DNA from: Microlunatus parietis
GTDB lineage: Bacteria > Actinomycetota > Actinomycetes > Propionibacteriales > Propionibacteriaceae
Assembly: GCF_013407955.1 (NCBI RefSeq)
Contig: NZ_JACCBU010000001.1
Location: 310,001-374,000 of the forward strand
Length of the DNA stretch: 64,000 nucleotides
Direction of reading: 5' to 3'
Positions 1 through 7,681 of the stretch are shown here, piece by piece. The translations under genes were made by a program, and so were the position numbers. Each line of letters opens with the position of its first letter. Position 1 is the stretch's first letter. The notes below the pieces were generated by a model that saw only the letters and a program-made list of their open reading frames with translations, made no database searches and was not told the DNA's origin.

Positions 1-857
1 AACCGCTCGGTCGCACGCACCAGCCCGCGCCGGAGCACATCGTCGCTGGCCCTCCCCGTGCGGCCGAGCTCATGATCGAACCGTTCCGACGGGATCAGCG
101 GCGCATCCGGGTCATCCCAATCCGGGCCGAACCTGTGCCGCACGTCGCCGAGCCACCAATCCATGAGCTTGTCGGCACCGTTGATCGCGGGAACCAGGCG
201 CTGCTTCGAGCCGCGCCCGCGCGAGCCTTTCCCAAATCGGACATGCAGTTTCCCGAGCGTGCCGAGATCGGGCCGCCAGTCGCGAAGATCGAGTTTCGTG
301 CTCTCCGTGATCCGCAGCCCGACTCGCCGCCACAACGACGCCGCGAAGTAGTTCCGCGCCGCCGGGAGAAATCGCCGCTCATCCTGCAACGAAGCCGCCC
401 AGCCGCCGAAGAGTCGGTCGACCTCCGCGTCCGAGGGCGGGACGCGGACTTTGCCGAGCGACGAACCCGATTGCCGGTTGTACTCATCGATGGGCTGCTC
501 GATCACCCACCCGGTAAGCGCGTTGATGTCGGCCTGATACCGACTGATCGCAAAGTCGAAGAACTGGGCGATCACGCCCGCTTTGCCCGCACGCGTCGAA
601 GCCGCAAGACCCGCTCGGCGAAGCCCGGCAAGAAACGCGTCCGCGTCGGCGGGCTTGACCTGCCACAGCGGGATATTCACGTGCGAACGGAGCTCGAAGA
701 TCGCTGTTCGTGAGTGCGAGATGTAAGCGTCGCTGAGCCCAGCTGCGGCCATCGCGAGCGCGTACTGGTCGATGATCTCCTGCTCAAAGTCCGCAGCATC
801 TTCCTCGGACCGCCACCCGCGAGCGGTCCCGATACTCCGAACGACAGCGAGGCTCAT
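1..857 (-). CDS. Tyrosine recombinase/integrase (3' end beyond window)
   Basis: The minus-strand frame stays open from the ATG at 857 to the window edge, about 285 residues. It reads as a tyrosine site-specific recombinase. The N-terminal third is a SAM-like core-binding domain. The catalytic domain begins near residue 160 with 'WRRVGLRITES', which holds the first catalytic Arg, followed by the Lys region 'GKGSRGRGSKQRLVP'. The HxxR and Tyr motifs lie outside the window. The start is the first ATG after an in-frame TGA at 870-872; no strong ribosome binding site is visible. It is unrelated in detail to the second integrase at 5,427-6,656, so two elements or a composite island may be present. 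Repeats sit directly upstream. Identity as a recombinase is fairly secure; target and direction are unknown. Confidence 0.8.
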   Translation of the reverse strand, partial: MSLAVVRSIGTARGWRSEEDAADFEQEIIDQYALAMAAAGLSDAYISHSRTAIFELRSHVNIPLWQVKPADADAFLAGLRRAGLAASTRAGKAGVIAQFFDFAISRYQADINALTGWVIEQPIDEYNRQSGSSLGKVRVPPSDAEVDRLFGGWAASLQDERRFLPAARNYFAASLWRRVGLRITESTKLDLRDWRPDLGTLGKLHVRFGKGSRGRGSKQRLVPAINGADKLMDWWLGDVRHRFGPDWDDPDAPLIPSERFDHELGRTGRASDDVLRRGLVRATER

Positions 858-873
858 CAGCCCGCTACTTCAG

Positions 874-943
874 CAATCCTGACCATGCATCAAGAATACG
901 CCCGAATCGTCAGGAATCGTGATGGTTTGTCAGGAATCTTGAT
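874..943. repeat. Direct and inverted repeats upstream of integrase
   Basis: Two copies of GTCAGGAATC(G/T)TGAT lie at 909-923 and 929-943, spaced exactly 20 bp, or two helical turns. An inverted partial copy, CAATCCTGAC, lies at 874-883. They sit in the leader of the minus-strand recombinase. They could be an operator for its regulation or arm-type recombinase sites. The repeats are seen directly; the function is inferred. Confidence 0.5.
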
Positions 944-1100
944 CCGGCGTGGCTTCGTTGATACAGCGGGCAGGACGCACCTGAATCACATGGAAGCAAC
1001 TCACGAAGACGCGGGAATAGAGACAAAAGGCTAGAGCCGTCGCCCGCGATCGATTCCCGTTCTACGCCTGTCCGCATAGCGTCCCGCTTACGCTGGAAGC

Positions 1101-1876
1101 ATGGCTGTGGACCCCGCACTTTCCGAGCTCGCTCGCCCGATTGAGGACGGACAGCCGTGGCCGCGGCCTGCGTGCCCCAAGTGCCAGACCGGATACATCG
1201 GATTCTCAGCGCCCACCGAGGATGAAGGACACGATTCAGCTTCCGCGCGCAACCACCCTGCGTTCGAGCCGGAGTGGATTTCCGGCACGTTTGTCGTCCG
1301 CGGTCAGTGCGAGAATCCCGAGTGTCGACAGGCTGTGCACGGCACGGCGACTATCGCGTGGACTACTCCCACAGGTCGAACCGCGATGATTTCGAGTACC
1401 AAGGCATCGCCTATTCCTCGTACTACACTGTGACGCACCTGCATCCGCCGATGCTGATAATGCCGATCCCGAGATAGGCACCCGACGAAGTAAGAGAGGG
1501 TGTGCTGCGCGCTTCTCGCGTGCTTTTCGCTGATCCTGGTGTGGCCGCAACTGCGCTGCGTGCCACGGTGGAACGGTTCTTGACTTCAGAAGGAATCTCT
1601 GCAACTCGACCATCTGGGCAATTTCGGAACGCGCACGAACGTATCAAAGAGTGGCGTGATACTGACCCAGACCGTCCAGCGGTGGCCGATCTCTTCTTCG
1701 CCGTCAAATGGCTCGGAAACGTCGGAACCCACGAGGACTCGGACTTAACCACTATGGAGGTGCTGGACGGAGCCAGAGTGCTCGACGAGGCGTTCCACCG
1801 ACTCTTCACTGGCCCGGATATCGATGCCCAAGCACGAACCATAAACGCGGCCAAGGGGCCATCGCGGCAACCTTGA
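1101..1876 (+). pseudogene. DUF4145-like zinc-ribbon protein, broken
   Basis: Three reading-frame pieces form one protein: an N-terminal zinc ribbon with CPKC and CENPEC, a middle piece starting 'GDYRVDYSHR', and a C-terminal helical part with 'LRATVERFL' and 'AVKWLGNVGTHE', typical of DUF4145 proteins. Two lesions separate them. A 5-bp tandem duplication (ACGGC at 1339-1343 and 1344-1348) shifts the frame after codon VHG; deleting one copy restores VHGDYRVDY. An in-frame TAG then follows at 1475-1477, just before 'APDEVREGVL'. DUF4145 proteins are often found in islands and restriction or defence contexts, but their role is not established. The gene is almost certainly inactive unless the C-terminal piece starting at 1502 is made alone. 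Confidence 0.75.
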
Positions 1877-1906
1877 GCAACGATGGCCAAACCAGGGCTA
1901 AGTGAC

Positions 1907-2140
1907 TCAACCTCTGAGTCTGTAGACCGTCTCACCCGTGTTGACATCGACCACACGGCCGTCATCGCGCACGCGAAACCGTGTCTCGCCGGAACTGGCA
2001 TCCACCACTCTGCCGTCGTCGCGGACACGGAATGATGTCTCCCCAGTGTGCGCGTCAACCATCCGGTTGCCGCGCACGCGAAACCGTGTTATCACCCGAA
2101 CTCGCACTGACCGCCCGGCGGCCGTCCCAAGTTTCATCAC
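1907..2140 (-). CDS. Small tandem-repeat protein, beta-flower-like
   Basis: A 77-residue protein built almost entirely of three to four copies of a roughly 17-residue unit, consensus 'FRVRDDGRVVDASSGET' with variants 'FRVRGNRMVDAHTGET' and 'YRLRG'. Short repeats of this kind with alternating hydrophobic residues and a conserved G-x-V-x-D-x-x-x-G-E resemble '4-fold beta flower' small domains; that assignment is an inference. The start is GTG 2140 or the adjacent ATG 2137, directly after an in-frame TGA. It lies on the opposite strand to its neighbours, between a broken gene and the transfer operon. The DNA repeats are also visible at nucleotide level. Function unknown. Confidence 0.6.
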   Translation of the reverse strand: MMKLGTAAGRSVRVRVITRFRVRGNRMVDAHTGETSFRVRDDGRVVDASSGETRFRVRDDGRVVDVNTGETVYRLRG

Positions 2141-2278
2141 TCATACGAAGAGCCTGCCAGAGACGTCCGACATTCCTCCGTACGCGGCAGAGGTTCGACC
2201 TGCACGGCTCGTACGTGCGCGCGGACGCCCAGGAGCGCCACGCATGCTCTCATGGCGGCGTTGGCTCACCTCGACGCT

Positions 2279-2791
2279 ATGAGGAAGCCCGAGCCTGAGC
2301 CCGTCCCGGTGTCCATTCCGCTCGTCGTGCTCGATGTGCGCGAGGACGGCACCGTGACCGTCACCGTCGACGGGAAACGGTTGGACCCTGACCCTTTCGC
2401 GCCGCCGTGGCGGCGCTCCTCGTTCGGGCAGATCATCGACCGCGCCACGAACGACCGGACGACACCGGCGAGGGTCGAGGTCCGCGAAGCGGACGGCACG
2501 ACGTTCACCGACATCGTCGCCGCCCGCCGCCGGCGTTCCCGCCCCGAGCCCGAACCGGAACCGGCGGCGCAGGCCGGGCCGGTGTTTCACACCGTCGAGG
2601 GCAAGGGGTTCGTTCCGGGCGAGGACGTGGCGGTCGCAGTCGTCACCGGGCACACCGACGCCGCCCACTCCGGCACCGCGCGCGCCCTCATCGACCCAGC
2701 CGGGAACGGCGCCGACCGGACCGGCGAGGTCATCGAGGTCATCCTGTTCGGCCGGGTCTCCGGCACCACGATCATCCGGCGAGTGCCGTGA
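2279..2791 (+). CDS. Conserved hypothetical protein of the transfer operon
   Basis: A 170-residue soluble protein with an acidic, proline-rich start 'MRKPEPEPVPVSIPL' and a central Pro/Glu linker ('EPEPEPAA'). The ATG at 2279 was chosen over the in-frame ATG 2252 because homologues known to me from actinobacterial integrative elements begin with this motif. Its last bases overlap the GTG start of the coupling-protein gene (GTGA), so the two are co-translated. No catalytic motif is visible. A structural or accessory role in conjugation is plausible from its place only. Confidence 0.65.
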   Translation: MRKPEPEPVPVSIPLVVLDVREDGTVTVTVDGKRLDPDPFAPPWRRSSFGQIIDRATNDRTTPARVEVREADGTTFTDIVAARRRRSRPEPEPEPAAQAGPVFHTVEGKGFVPGEDVAVAVVTGHTDAAHSGTARALIDPAGNGADRTGEVIEVILFGRVSGTTIIRRVP

Positions 2792-4566
2792 ACGAGCAGG
2801 GCCGGCAGACCGGCTCGTTCGGGGACGAGCTGACCAACGCCGCGATGATCGGGCTGGTCGTCCTGTTCGGCGTCGCGCTGATCCTGCGCGCCGCGGGATC
2901 GGTGGCCGCGTTCCTGACCGGCACGCCCCAGCCGGCCGGCGATCCCGCTTCCGGGGTCGGTGTGCTGTTCCGCCCTGGTGATCCCGGCGCGGCGCTCGAC
3001 GCGGACGGCCTGAACCCGGTCGTCTACTGGATCGTCGCCGGGCTGCTGCTCGCCGGCCTCGTGACCGGCGGGCTATGGGCGTGGCTGCGGTTGCGCCGCC
3101 ACACCCACCGGATCGAGACCGACCCGCGCCGCATGGCCGGGATCGCCACACGGCACGAAGTCGCCGCCGCTGCGTCTGAGAAGGCGCTGCTGCGCCGCGC
3201 GGGAAACCTGCGCCCCGGCCTGGCTGACCCGAAGCCGGCGGACGTGGGCTACCGGCTCGGCACCTCCAAGGGCACCGGCGTGTGGGCGTCGGTCGAGGAC
3301 TCGATCATGGTGATCGGGCCGCCCCGCTCCGGGAAGGGCCTGCATCTGGTGATCCCGGCGATCCTCGACGCGCCCGGCGCCGTCGTCGTCACCTCGACCA
3401 GGCCGGACAACCTCACCGCGACCATGCGCGCCCGTCGCAGGATCGGCCCCGTCGCGATCTTCGACCCGCAACACTTGGCCGAGGGTCTGCCCGCCGGTCT
3501 GCGCTGGTCACCGATCCGGGGCTGCGAGTCGCCGCAGACGGCGATGATCCGCGCCACCGGGCTCGCCGCCGGCACCGGCCTGTCCGCAGGCGGCGTCGAC
3601 GGCGGAGGCTTCTGGGAGGGCAAGACACGGGCCGCGCTCCAAGCCCTGCTGCACGCGGCAGCGATCGACCATCGGCCGCCCGCCGAGCTGTTCAGGTGGA
3701 CTCTCGATCCGACCGCGGCCGCTGACGCGGTGGCGATCCTGACCGGCTCCACGCAGGCTGCGACCGGGTGGGCCGAGTCTCTGGAAGCGATGATCGACTC
3801 CGACCCCCGCACCCGCGACTCGATCTGGCAGGGCGTCTCCTTGGCTCTCGGCTCCCTCGCGGACCCGCGCGTGCTCGACGCCGTATCGCCCGGCCCCGGT
3901 GAGGGCTTCGATCCCGAAGCGTTCATCCGCGACCGCGGCACGTTGTTCCTGCTGGCAACCGGGTCCGGTGCGGGAGCCAGCGCCGCGCTGGTCGCCGCGC
4001 TCGTGGAAGACCTCATCGAGACCGCCCGCCGCCTGGCCGCACGGTCGGCCGGTGCCCGGCTCGATCCGCCGATGCTGCTGGCCTTGGATGAGATAGCCAA
4101 CCTCTCGCCGTTGCCGTCGCTGCCGACGCTGATGGCCGAAGGCGGCGGGTCGGGGATCACGACCATGCCGGTGCTCCAATCGCTCGCGCAGGCGCGGGAC
4201 AAGTGGAACGAGCACCAGGCGAACGCGATCTGGGACGCCTCGATCGTCAAGGTCATCCTCGGCGGGGCTTCCAACAGCCGGGACCTGCAAGACCTGAGCG
4301 CCTTGGTCGGCGAACGCGACGAATACACCGACTCCGTGACGCTGGGCGACCACGGCACCCGCTCCAACCAGCGGTCCGTGCGCCGGGTGCCGATCTTCCC
4401 GCCCGACCGCATCCGCCGGCTCCCGTTCGGGACCGGGATCGTGCTGCTGCGCTCCGCGGCCCCGATCGTCACCGACCTGCACCCCTGGCCCAAGCGTCCC
4501 GACGCCGGCCAGCTCGCCGCCGACCGTGCCGAGATCGAAGCCCTGCTCCGTCGTTCCGGCACCTGA
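2788..4566 (+). CDS. Type IV coupling protein (TraG/TraD/VirD4 family)
   Basis: A 592-residue conjugation ATPase. Two N-terminal membrane helices lie at about residues 20-43 and 79-98. Walker A GPPRSGKG is at 177-184 and Walker B 'LLALDEIAN' near 430. Family members form a hexamer at the inner face of the membrane and deliver relaxase-bound DNA to the transfer channel. The GTG start overlaps the stop of the gene before. No relaxase or channel gene is present within the window, so the element must extend left, depend on a helper, or be a remnant. All expected ATPase residues are intact, so the gene looks functional. Confidence 0.9.
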   Translation: MNEQGRQTGSFGDELTNAAMIGLVVLFGVALILRAAGSVAAFLTGTPQPAGDPASGVGVLFRPGDPGAALDADGLNPVVYWIVAGLLLAGLVTGGLWAWLRLRRHTHRIETDPRRMAGIATRHEVAAAASEKALLRRAGNLRPGLADPKPADVGYRLGTSKGTGVWASVEDSIMVIGPPRSGKGLHLVIPAILDAPGAVVVTSTRPDNLTATMRARRRIGPVAIFDPQHLAEGLPAGLRWSPIRGCESPQTAMIRATGLAAGTGLSAGGVDGGGFWEGKTRAALQALLHAAAIDHRPPAELFRWTLDPTAAADAVAILTGSTQAATGWAESLEAMIDSDPRTRDSIWQGVSLALGSLADPRVLDAVSPGPGEGFDPEAFIRDRGTLFLLATGSGAGASAALVAALVEDLIETARRLAARSAGARLDPPMLLALDEIANLSPLPSLPTLMAEGGGSGITTMPVLQSLAQARDKWNEHQANAIWDASIVKVILGGASNSRDLQDLSALVGERDEYTDSVTLGDHGTRSNQRSVRRVPIFPPDRIRRLPFGTGIVLLRSAAPIVTDLHPWPKRPDAGQLAADRAEIEALLRRSGT

Positions 4567-4646
4567 ACGCCGGTCGCGGCACGGAGCACCTGCCCGCCAC
4601 AACGGCCCGGCACGAACCGGCGCCGGAGAGCAGACAGGAGCCCAGC

Positions 4647-5234
4647 ATGTCCGACGAACCCGGTGGCGACGCCACGACGAACGATGTTCCCGACTCGGAT
4701 GTGGACCAGATGGACGACGACGGCTACGACGAGCCGCTGATCGCCGAGCCGCCGCACCCGATCAACTGGAACCTGCTGAGTGCCGAGGACGCCGAGGCCG
4801 AGTGGTTGGAGCTCAACCGCTGGGTGGACTGGCTACGCCACACCTACGGGCTCCCCGCCTCCGTGATCCCGCCCGCCTGGCACATGCACCCGGAGCTGCT
4901 GTGGGAGCTGAGCGCGCTGCACCTTCACTGGCTCTGCGCCTACGACCCGGACCAGAACGGCAGCGCACCGCTCGGCTGGCACCGCGACTTCGCCGACGCC
5001 CGCCAGCGGCTCCGCGAATGGGTCGCCGCCTGCGGCACCCGGCTCGACCACGACCGTCCCACCCGGCAGACTGTCTGGCCCGGCGAGGAACCCGGCGACC
5101 CGATCGAGGACATCCCGATCACCGACCGCGACGCCGAGTTCGTGGAGTTCGTCATGGCCGACGTCCAGGCCCGCCGCGAGGCAGAGGAAGCGTTCTACCG
5201 CGACCTCGACCCGGACACCGGAGAAGTGTCGTGA
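4647..5234 (+). CDS. DUF4913 family protein
   Basis: A 195-residue protein with an acidic disordered head (residues 1-40) and a conserved body 'LNRWVDWLRHTYGLP' and 'PLGWHRDFADARQRL'. These are features of DUF4913, a family found beside coupling proteins and excisionases in actinobacterial integrative elements. A good ribosome binding site (AGGAG) precedes the ATG at 4647. Its end overlaps the next start by 4 bp (GTGA). Function is not known; linkage suggests a role in transfer or element maintenance. Confidence 0.75.
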   Translation: MSDEPGGDATTNDVPDSDVDQMDDDGYDEPLIAEPPHPINWNLLSAEDAEAEWLELNRWVDWLRHTYGLPASVIPPAWHMHPELLWELSALHLHWLCAYDPDQNGSAPLGWHRDFADARQRLREWVAACGTRLDHDRPTRQTVWPGEEPGDPIEDIPITDRDAEFVEFVMADVQARREAEEAFYRDLDPDTGEVS

Positions 5235-5443
5235 GCGACAAGACCGAGGCACTCGTCTCGCCCCTGCTGGACAGCCGTGAGGTCGCCGCGTACTTGAAGG
5301 TCTCGGAGTCCACCCTGTCGCGGTGGCGCTCGGCCGGCACGGGGCCGCCGTTCCTGCGGCTTGGCGGGATCGCCCGGTACCGGCTCGACGCCGTGGACCG
5401 CTGGCTGAGCGAGCTGGAACACGACCGTGCCCCGCAGAGCTGA
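5231..5443 (+). CDS. Excisionase-type helix-turn-helix protein
   Basis: A 70-residue winged-helix protein of the HTH_17/Xis type. The core is 'LLDSREVAAYLKVSESTLSRW' in two parts: a MerR-like recognition helix 'SESTLSRWRSAG' and a wing 'GPPFLRLGGIARYRL'. It starts at GTG 5231 (GTGA overlap with the DUF4913 gene) and its 3' end overlaps the integrase start by 17 bp, the classical Xis-Int arrangement. By analogy it bends att DNA and directs excision; it may also repress the operon. Confidence 0.85.
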   Translation: MSDKTEALVSPLLDSREVAAYLKVSESTLSRWRSAGTGPPFLRLGGIARYRLDAVDRWLSELEHDRAPQS

Positions 5444-6656
5444 ACCGCAGCCGACCGCCGAGCCCAAGCCGGTCCCGCCGATCGGCGTGAAGGTCTCCAC
5501 AGACATGGAGCGCCGCTCCTACGGCATCCGCGCCCGAGCCCGGTGGACCGACCCGACCACCAAGCGGCGTGTCATCCGCTCGGAAATCGTGCGAGACGAA
5601 GCGGCCGCGCACGCGTTCTTCGACCAGCTCCGCAACTCATCGACCAAGGGCATGGACGTGTCCATGACGCTGCTGGAGTTCGTCACCTCCATCGGCGACC
5701 GGTGGGCGCGGGGCCTGGACCCGACCTCCACCGGCGAGACCTACGGGTACGGGCTGAAACTGCGCGTGCTGCCCGCGCTCGGGCACCTGCCGGTCACCCA
5801 GATCACCGCCGGGATCATCGACCGCACCATTGATGAGTGGGAGCAGCGTCACGGCGCGTCGACCATCAAGAACACCATCGCCCCGCTCGTGCGGGTGCTC
5901 GATGAGGCCGTGCGGGACGGGCTGATCCAGATCAATCCTGCGAAGAACCGCGCCAAGCGGAGCCTGAACCGCAACGCCTTCCGCGGCCAGTCCGCCGAAC
6001 ACACCTCCCCACGGGCGCACGCAATCCCGGACATGAAGACCCTCAACCGCCTCGCCAGGGCGTGCGGCAAGGTGCATCAGTCCTACAGCGACTTCGTGAT
6101 GCTCGCCGCGCTACTCGCCGCACGGTCCTCGGAGGTCTCCGGGTTGCAGGTCGGGGACGTGGACTACGGCAAGAACCTCGTCGTGATCCGCCGGCAGGTT
6201 TTCCCCGGCAAAGGCGGCCTGGTTACAAAACCGACCAAGAGCCGCAAAGAACGCCGCGTGCCGATCCTCGAACCACTCCGGCCAGTGCTCGAACGCCTCA
6301 CCGACGGGAAGGAGCCCGAGGACTCGTTGCTGGTCGGCCCGAAGGGCGGCTATCTCACCACCGCGACCGTCCGCGACGCCACCAACTGGGACGGCATCGT
6401 CGCGAAGCTCGGACTGCCCGACCTCACCCGGCACGGCCTACGCCACACCGGGGCAACCTGGATGGCCGACGCGGGCATCCCGCTGCACGTACTGCAAGAC
6501 ATCCTCGGGCACGCCTCGATGGAGACCACGCGCGGCTATCTCCACCCCGACGACCGCCACCTAGCCTCCGCCGCCGAGCAGGCCAACGCCTTCCTCTCCA
6601 CCGCCGGACAACGCAAGAACGCCCGGCGCAGCAGCCCCGCGACCAGGGGCCTGTGA
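5427..6656 (+). CDS. int: Tyrosine integrase of the tRNA-Pro element
   Basis: A 409-residue phage-type integrase. An N-terminal arm-binding region (residues 1-80) and a SAM-like core-binding domain (about 85-185) precede the catalytic domain. The catalytic set is complete: Arg in 'AARSSEV' (about 232), Lys in 'TKSRKERR' (about 268), 'TRHGLRHT' with HxxR (about 333), 'LGHAS' and the nucleophile Tyr in 'TTRGYLH' (about 369). It is the last gene of the operon. It ends 208 bp from tRNA-Pro, the usual position for an integrase that recombines into a tRNA gene. The intervening DNA holds inverted GGTCCCC repeats suited to arm-type binding. Confidence 0.92.
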   Translation: MPRRAEPQPTAEPKPVPPIGVKVSTDMERRSYGIRARARWTDPTTKRRVIRSEIVRDEAAAHAFFDQLRNSSTKGMDVSMTLLEFVTSIGDRWARGLDPTSTGETYGYGLKLRVLPALGHLPVTQITAGIIDRTIDEWEQRHGASTIKNTIAPLVRVLDEAVRDGLIQINPAKNRAKRSLNRNAFRGQSAEHTSPRAHAIPDMKTLNRLARACGKVHQSYSDFVMLAALLAARSSEVSGLQVGDVDYGKNLVVIRRQVFPGKGGLVTKPTKSRKERRVPILEPLRPVLERLTDGKEPEDSLLVGPKGGYLTTATVRDATNWDGIVAKLGLPDLTRHGLRHTGATWMADAGIPLHVLQDILGHASMETTRGYLHPDDRHLASAAEQANAFLSTAGQRKNARRSSPATRGL

Positions 6657-6695
6657 TGCGCTCCGACGCCCGCGGGAGTGCTCCCGGAAGCGTTC

Positions 6696-6799
6696 TGGTC
6701 CCCTTTTGGTCCCCTTATCCACAGGACGCGGGTTCTGGGCGATCAGTTCGTCCACAGGCGACCACCGGCGAGAGCGCCGGGGGACCAGAGGGGGACCAC
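6696..6799. repeat. Inverted pairs of GGTCCCC, likely integrase arm sites
   Basis: TGGTCCCCTTTTGGTCCCCTT-like paired repeats at 6696-6716 are mirrored by GGGGGACCAGAGGGGGACCA at 6779-6798. Each side has two GGTCCCC cores about 12 bp apart, and the two pairs face each other. Lying between the integrase and the tRNA attachment site, they fit the arm-type sites of an attP region. Repeats are seen; the role is inferred. Confidence 0.55.
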
Positions 6800-6823
6800 A
6801 GAGAACGACCCCCGGACATGATG

Positions 6824-6858
6824 AAGCCCAGGCGAGAAACCTACTCTCACCTGGGCTT
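6824..6858. terminator. Bidirectional Rho-independent terminator
   Basis: AAGCCCAGG at 6824-6832 pairs with CCTGGGCTT at 6850-6858 across a 17-nt loop, followed by TTTTA on the plus strand and A/T on the other. It would end the plus-strand element operon and also the minus-strand tRNA-Pro transcript. Confidence 0.75.
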
Positions 6859-6863
6859 TTACG

Positions 6864-6937
6864 TCGGGCTGACAGGATTTGAACCTGCGACCCCCTGACC
6901 CCCAGTCAGGTGCGCTACCAAGCTGCGCCACAGCCCG
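6864..6937 (-). tRNA. tRNA-Pro(GGG)
   Basis: On the minus strand the sequence begins CGGGCTG and ends CAGCCCG plus discriminator A, giving a perfect 7-bp acceptor stem. The D arm is GCGCAGCTTGGTAGCGC. The anticodon arm is CCTGA-CTGGGGG-TCAGG with anticodon GGG, and the T arm contains GGTTCAAATCC. CCA is not encoded. The 74-nt gene is complete. Its 3' end faces the integrase operon, as expected when an element has integrated at the 3' half of the tRNA gene and restored it. Confidence 0.93.
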
Positions 6938-6985
6938 TGGCATGGATTTTCAGTTGTTCGGGCCGACCAGAGCGGGGTAAACCCA

Positions 6986-7029
6986 CTTAACCCCCAGTCA
7001 AGTGCGCTACCAAACTGCGCCACAGCCCG
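6986..7029 (-). pseudogene. 5'-half relic of a second tRNA-Pro
   Basis: Forty-four bases match the 5' half of the neighbouring tRNA-Pro (CGGGCTGTGGCGCAG, D arm, anticodon loop CTGGGGG) with a few changes. The anticodon stem still pairs as CTTGA/TTAAG. Beyond position 6986 the similarity stops and no T arm or 3' acceptor strand is found. It looks like the original chromosomal copy cut by an integration event, or a decayed tandem copy. Confidence 0.75.
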
Positions 7030-7135
7030 TGTGCCCCGGTCCGAGGATCAGGGCAACAGCCGGAACTCTACTATGCGCGGGGCGTCGCGCCCAACGCGGT
7101 TCCCGGTCCGCGTGGCGGTGGCCCAGAATGGCGGC

Positions 7136-7561
7136 ATGGCTCGCTGGATCTGTCCTCGCTGTGACCGCGAGTTCGGACGAGTTGGGCAGGGGCACAGTTG
7201 CGTGCCGGGGTCCTCGGTCGAGGAGTCGCTGGCACCGGCGACGCCGTGGATGCGGGACTGCTACGCCATGATCATCGAGGAGGTACGGCAGCACGGGCCG
7301 GTGCACGAGGACGCGGTGCGGGTCGGGGTGTTCTTGAAGACCGATCGTAAGCTGGCGGAGTTCCGGCCGCGCGCGCGTACGGTGCAACTGATCTTGTACC
7401 TGCCGGGCCGGGTGGAGCATCCGAAGTTGACCTCCGCTCCGGATCCCTCGGCGGCCCGGGTGGTGCACTACTTCACGCTGCGGTCCGCGGATGATCTTGA
7501 CGACGAGTTGCTCGCCCTGGTCGGTGTCGCGTACGACTTCGCGACCGGGGACTCCGGCTAA
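7136..7561 (+). CDS. DUF5655-type protein with zinc finger
   Basis: A 141-residue protein. The N-terminus 'MARWICPRCDREF' has a CPxC knuckle with 'GHSC' about 18 residues later, a likely zinc site. The rest matches DUF5655: 'VRVGVFLKTDRKLAEFRPRARTVQL'-like core and 'VVHYFTLRSADDLDDEL'. The ATG at 7136 was chosen because it starts exactly at the zinc motif. It is the first chromosomal gene right of the attachment site. Members occur as stand-alone proteins or fused to other domains; the biochemical role is unknown. Confidence 0.75.
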   Translation: MARWICPRCDREFGRVGQGHSCVPGSSVEESLAPATPWMRDCYAMIIEEVRQHGPVHEDAVRVGVFLKTDRKLAEFRPRARTVQLILYLPGRVEHPKLTSAPDPSAARVVHYFTLRSADDLDDELLALVGVAYDFATGDSG

Positions 7562-7660
7562 CCCCAGCATCGGGCGCTGGAGGGACCTCCACCTACTCCG
7601 GTACGGCCTCGAAGTCCGCTCCGCCGGGTGACGCACCGGGCGGCCCGCGTTCCTAGGGTC

Positions 7661-7681
7661 ATGATCATGAAACATGATCAT
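7661..7681. promoter_or_regulatory. Perfect palindrome over the acyltransferase start
   Basis: ATGATCATG-AAA-CATGATCAT is a perfect 9+9 bp inverted repeat with a 3-bp centre. It covers the start codon region of the acyltransferase. It may be an operator or simply codons built from the locally abundant TGATCA word. Confidence 0.35.
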
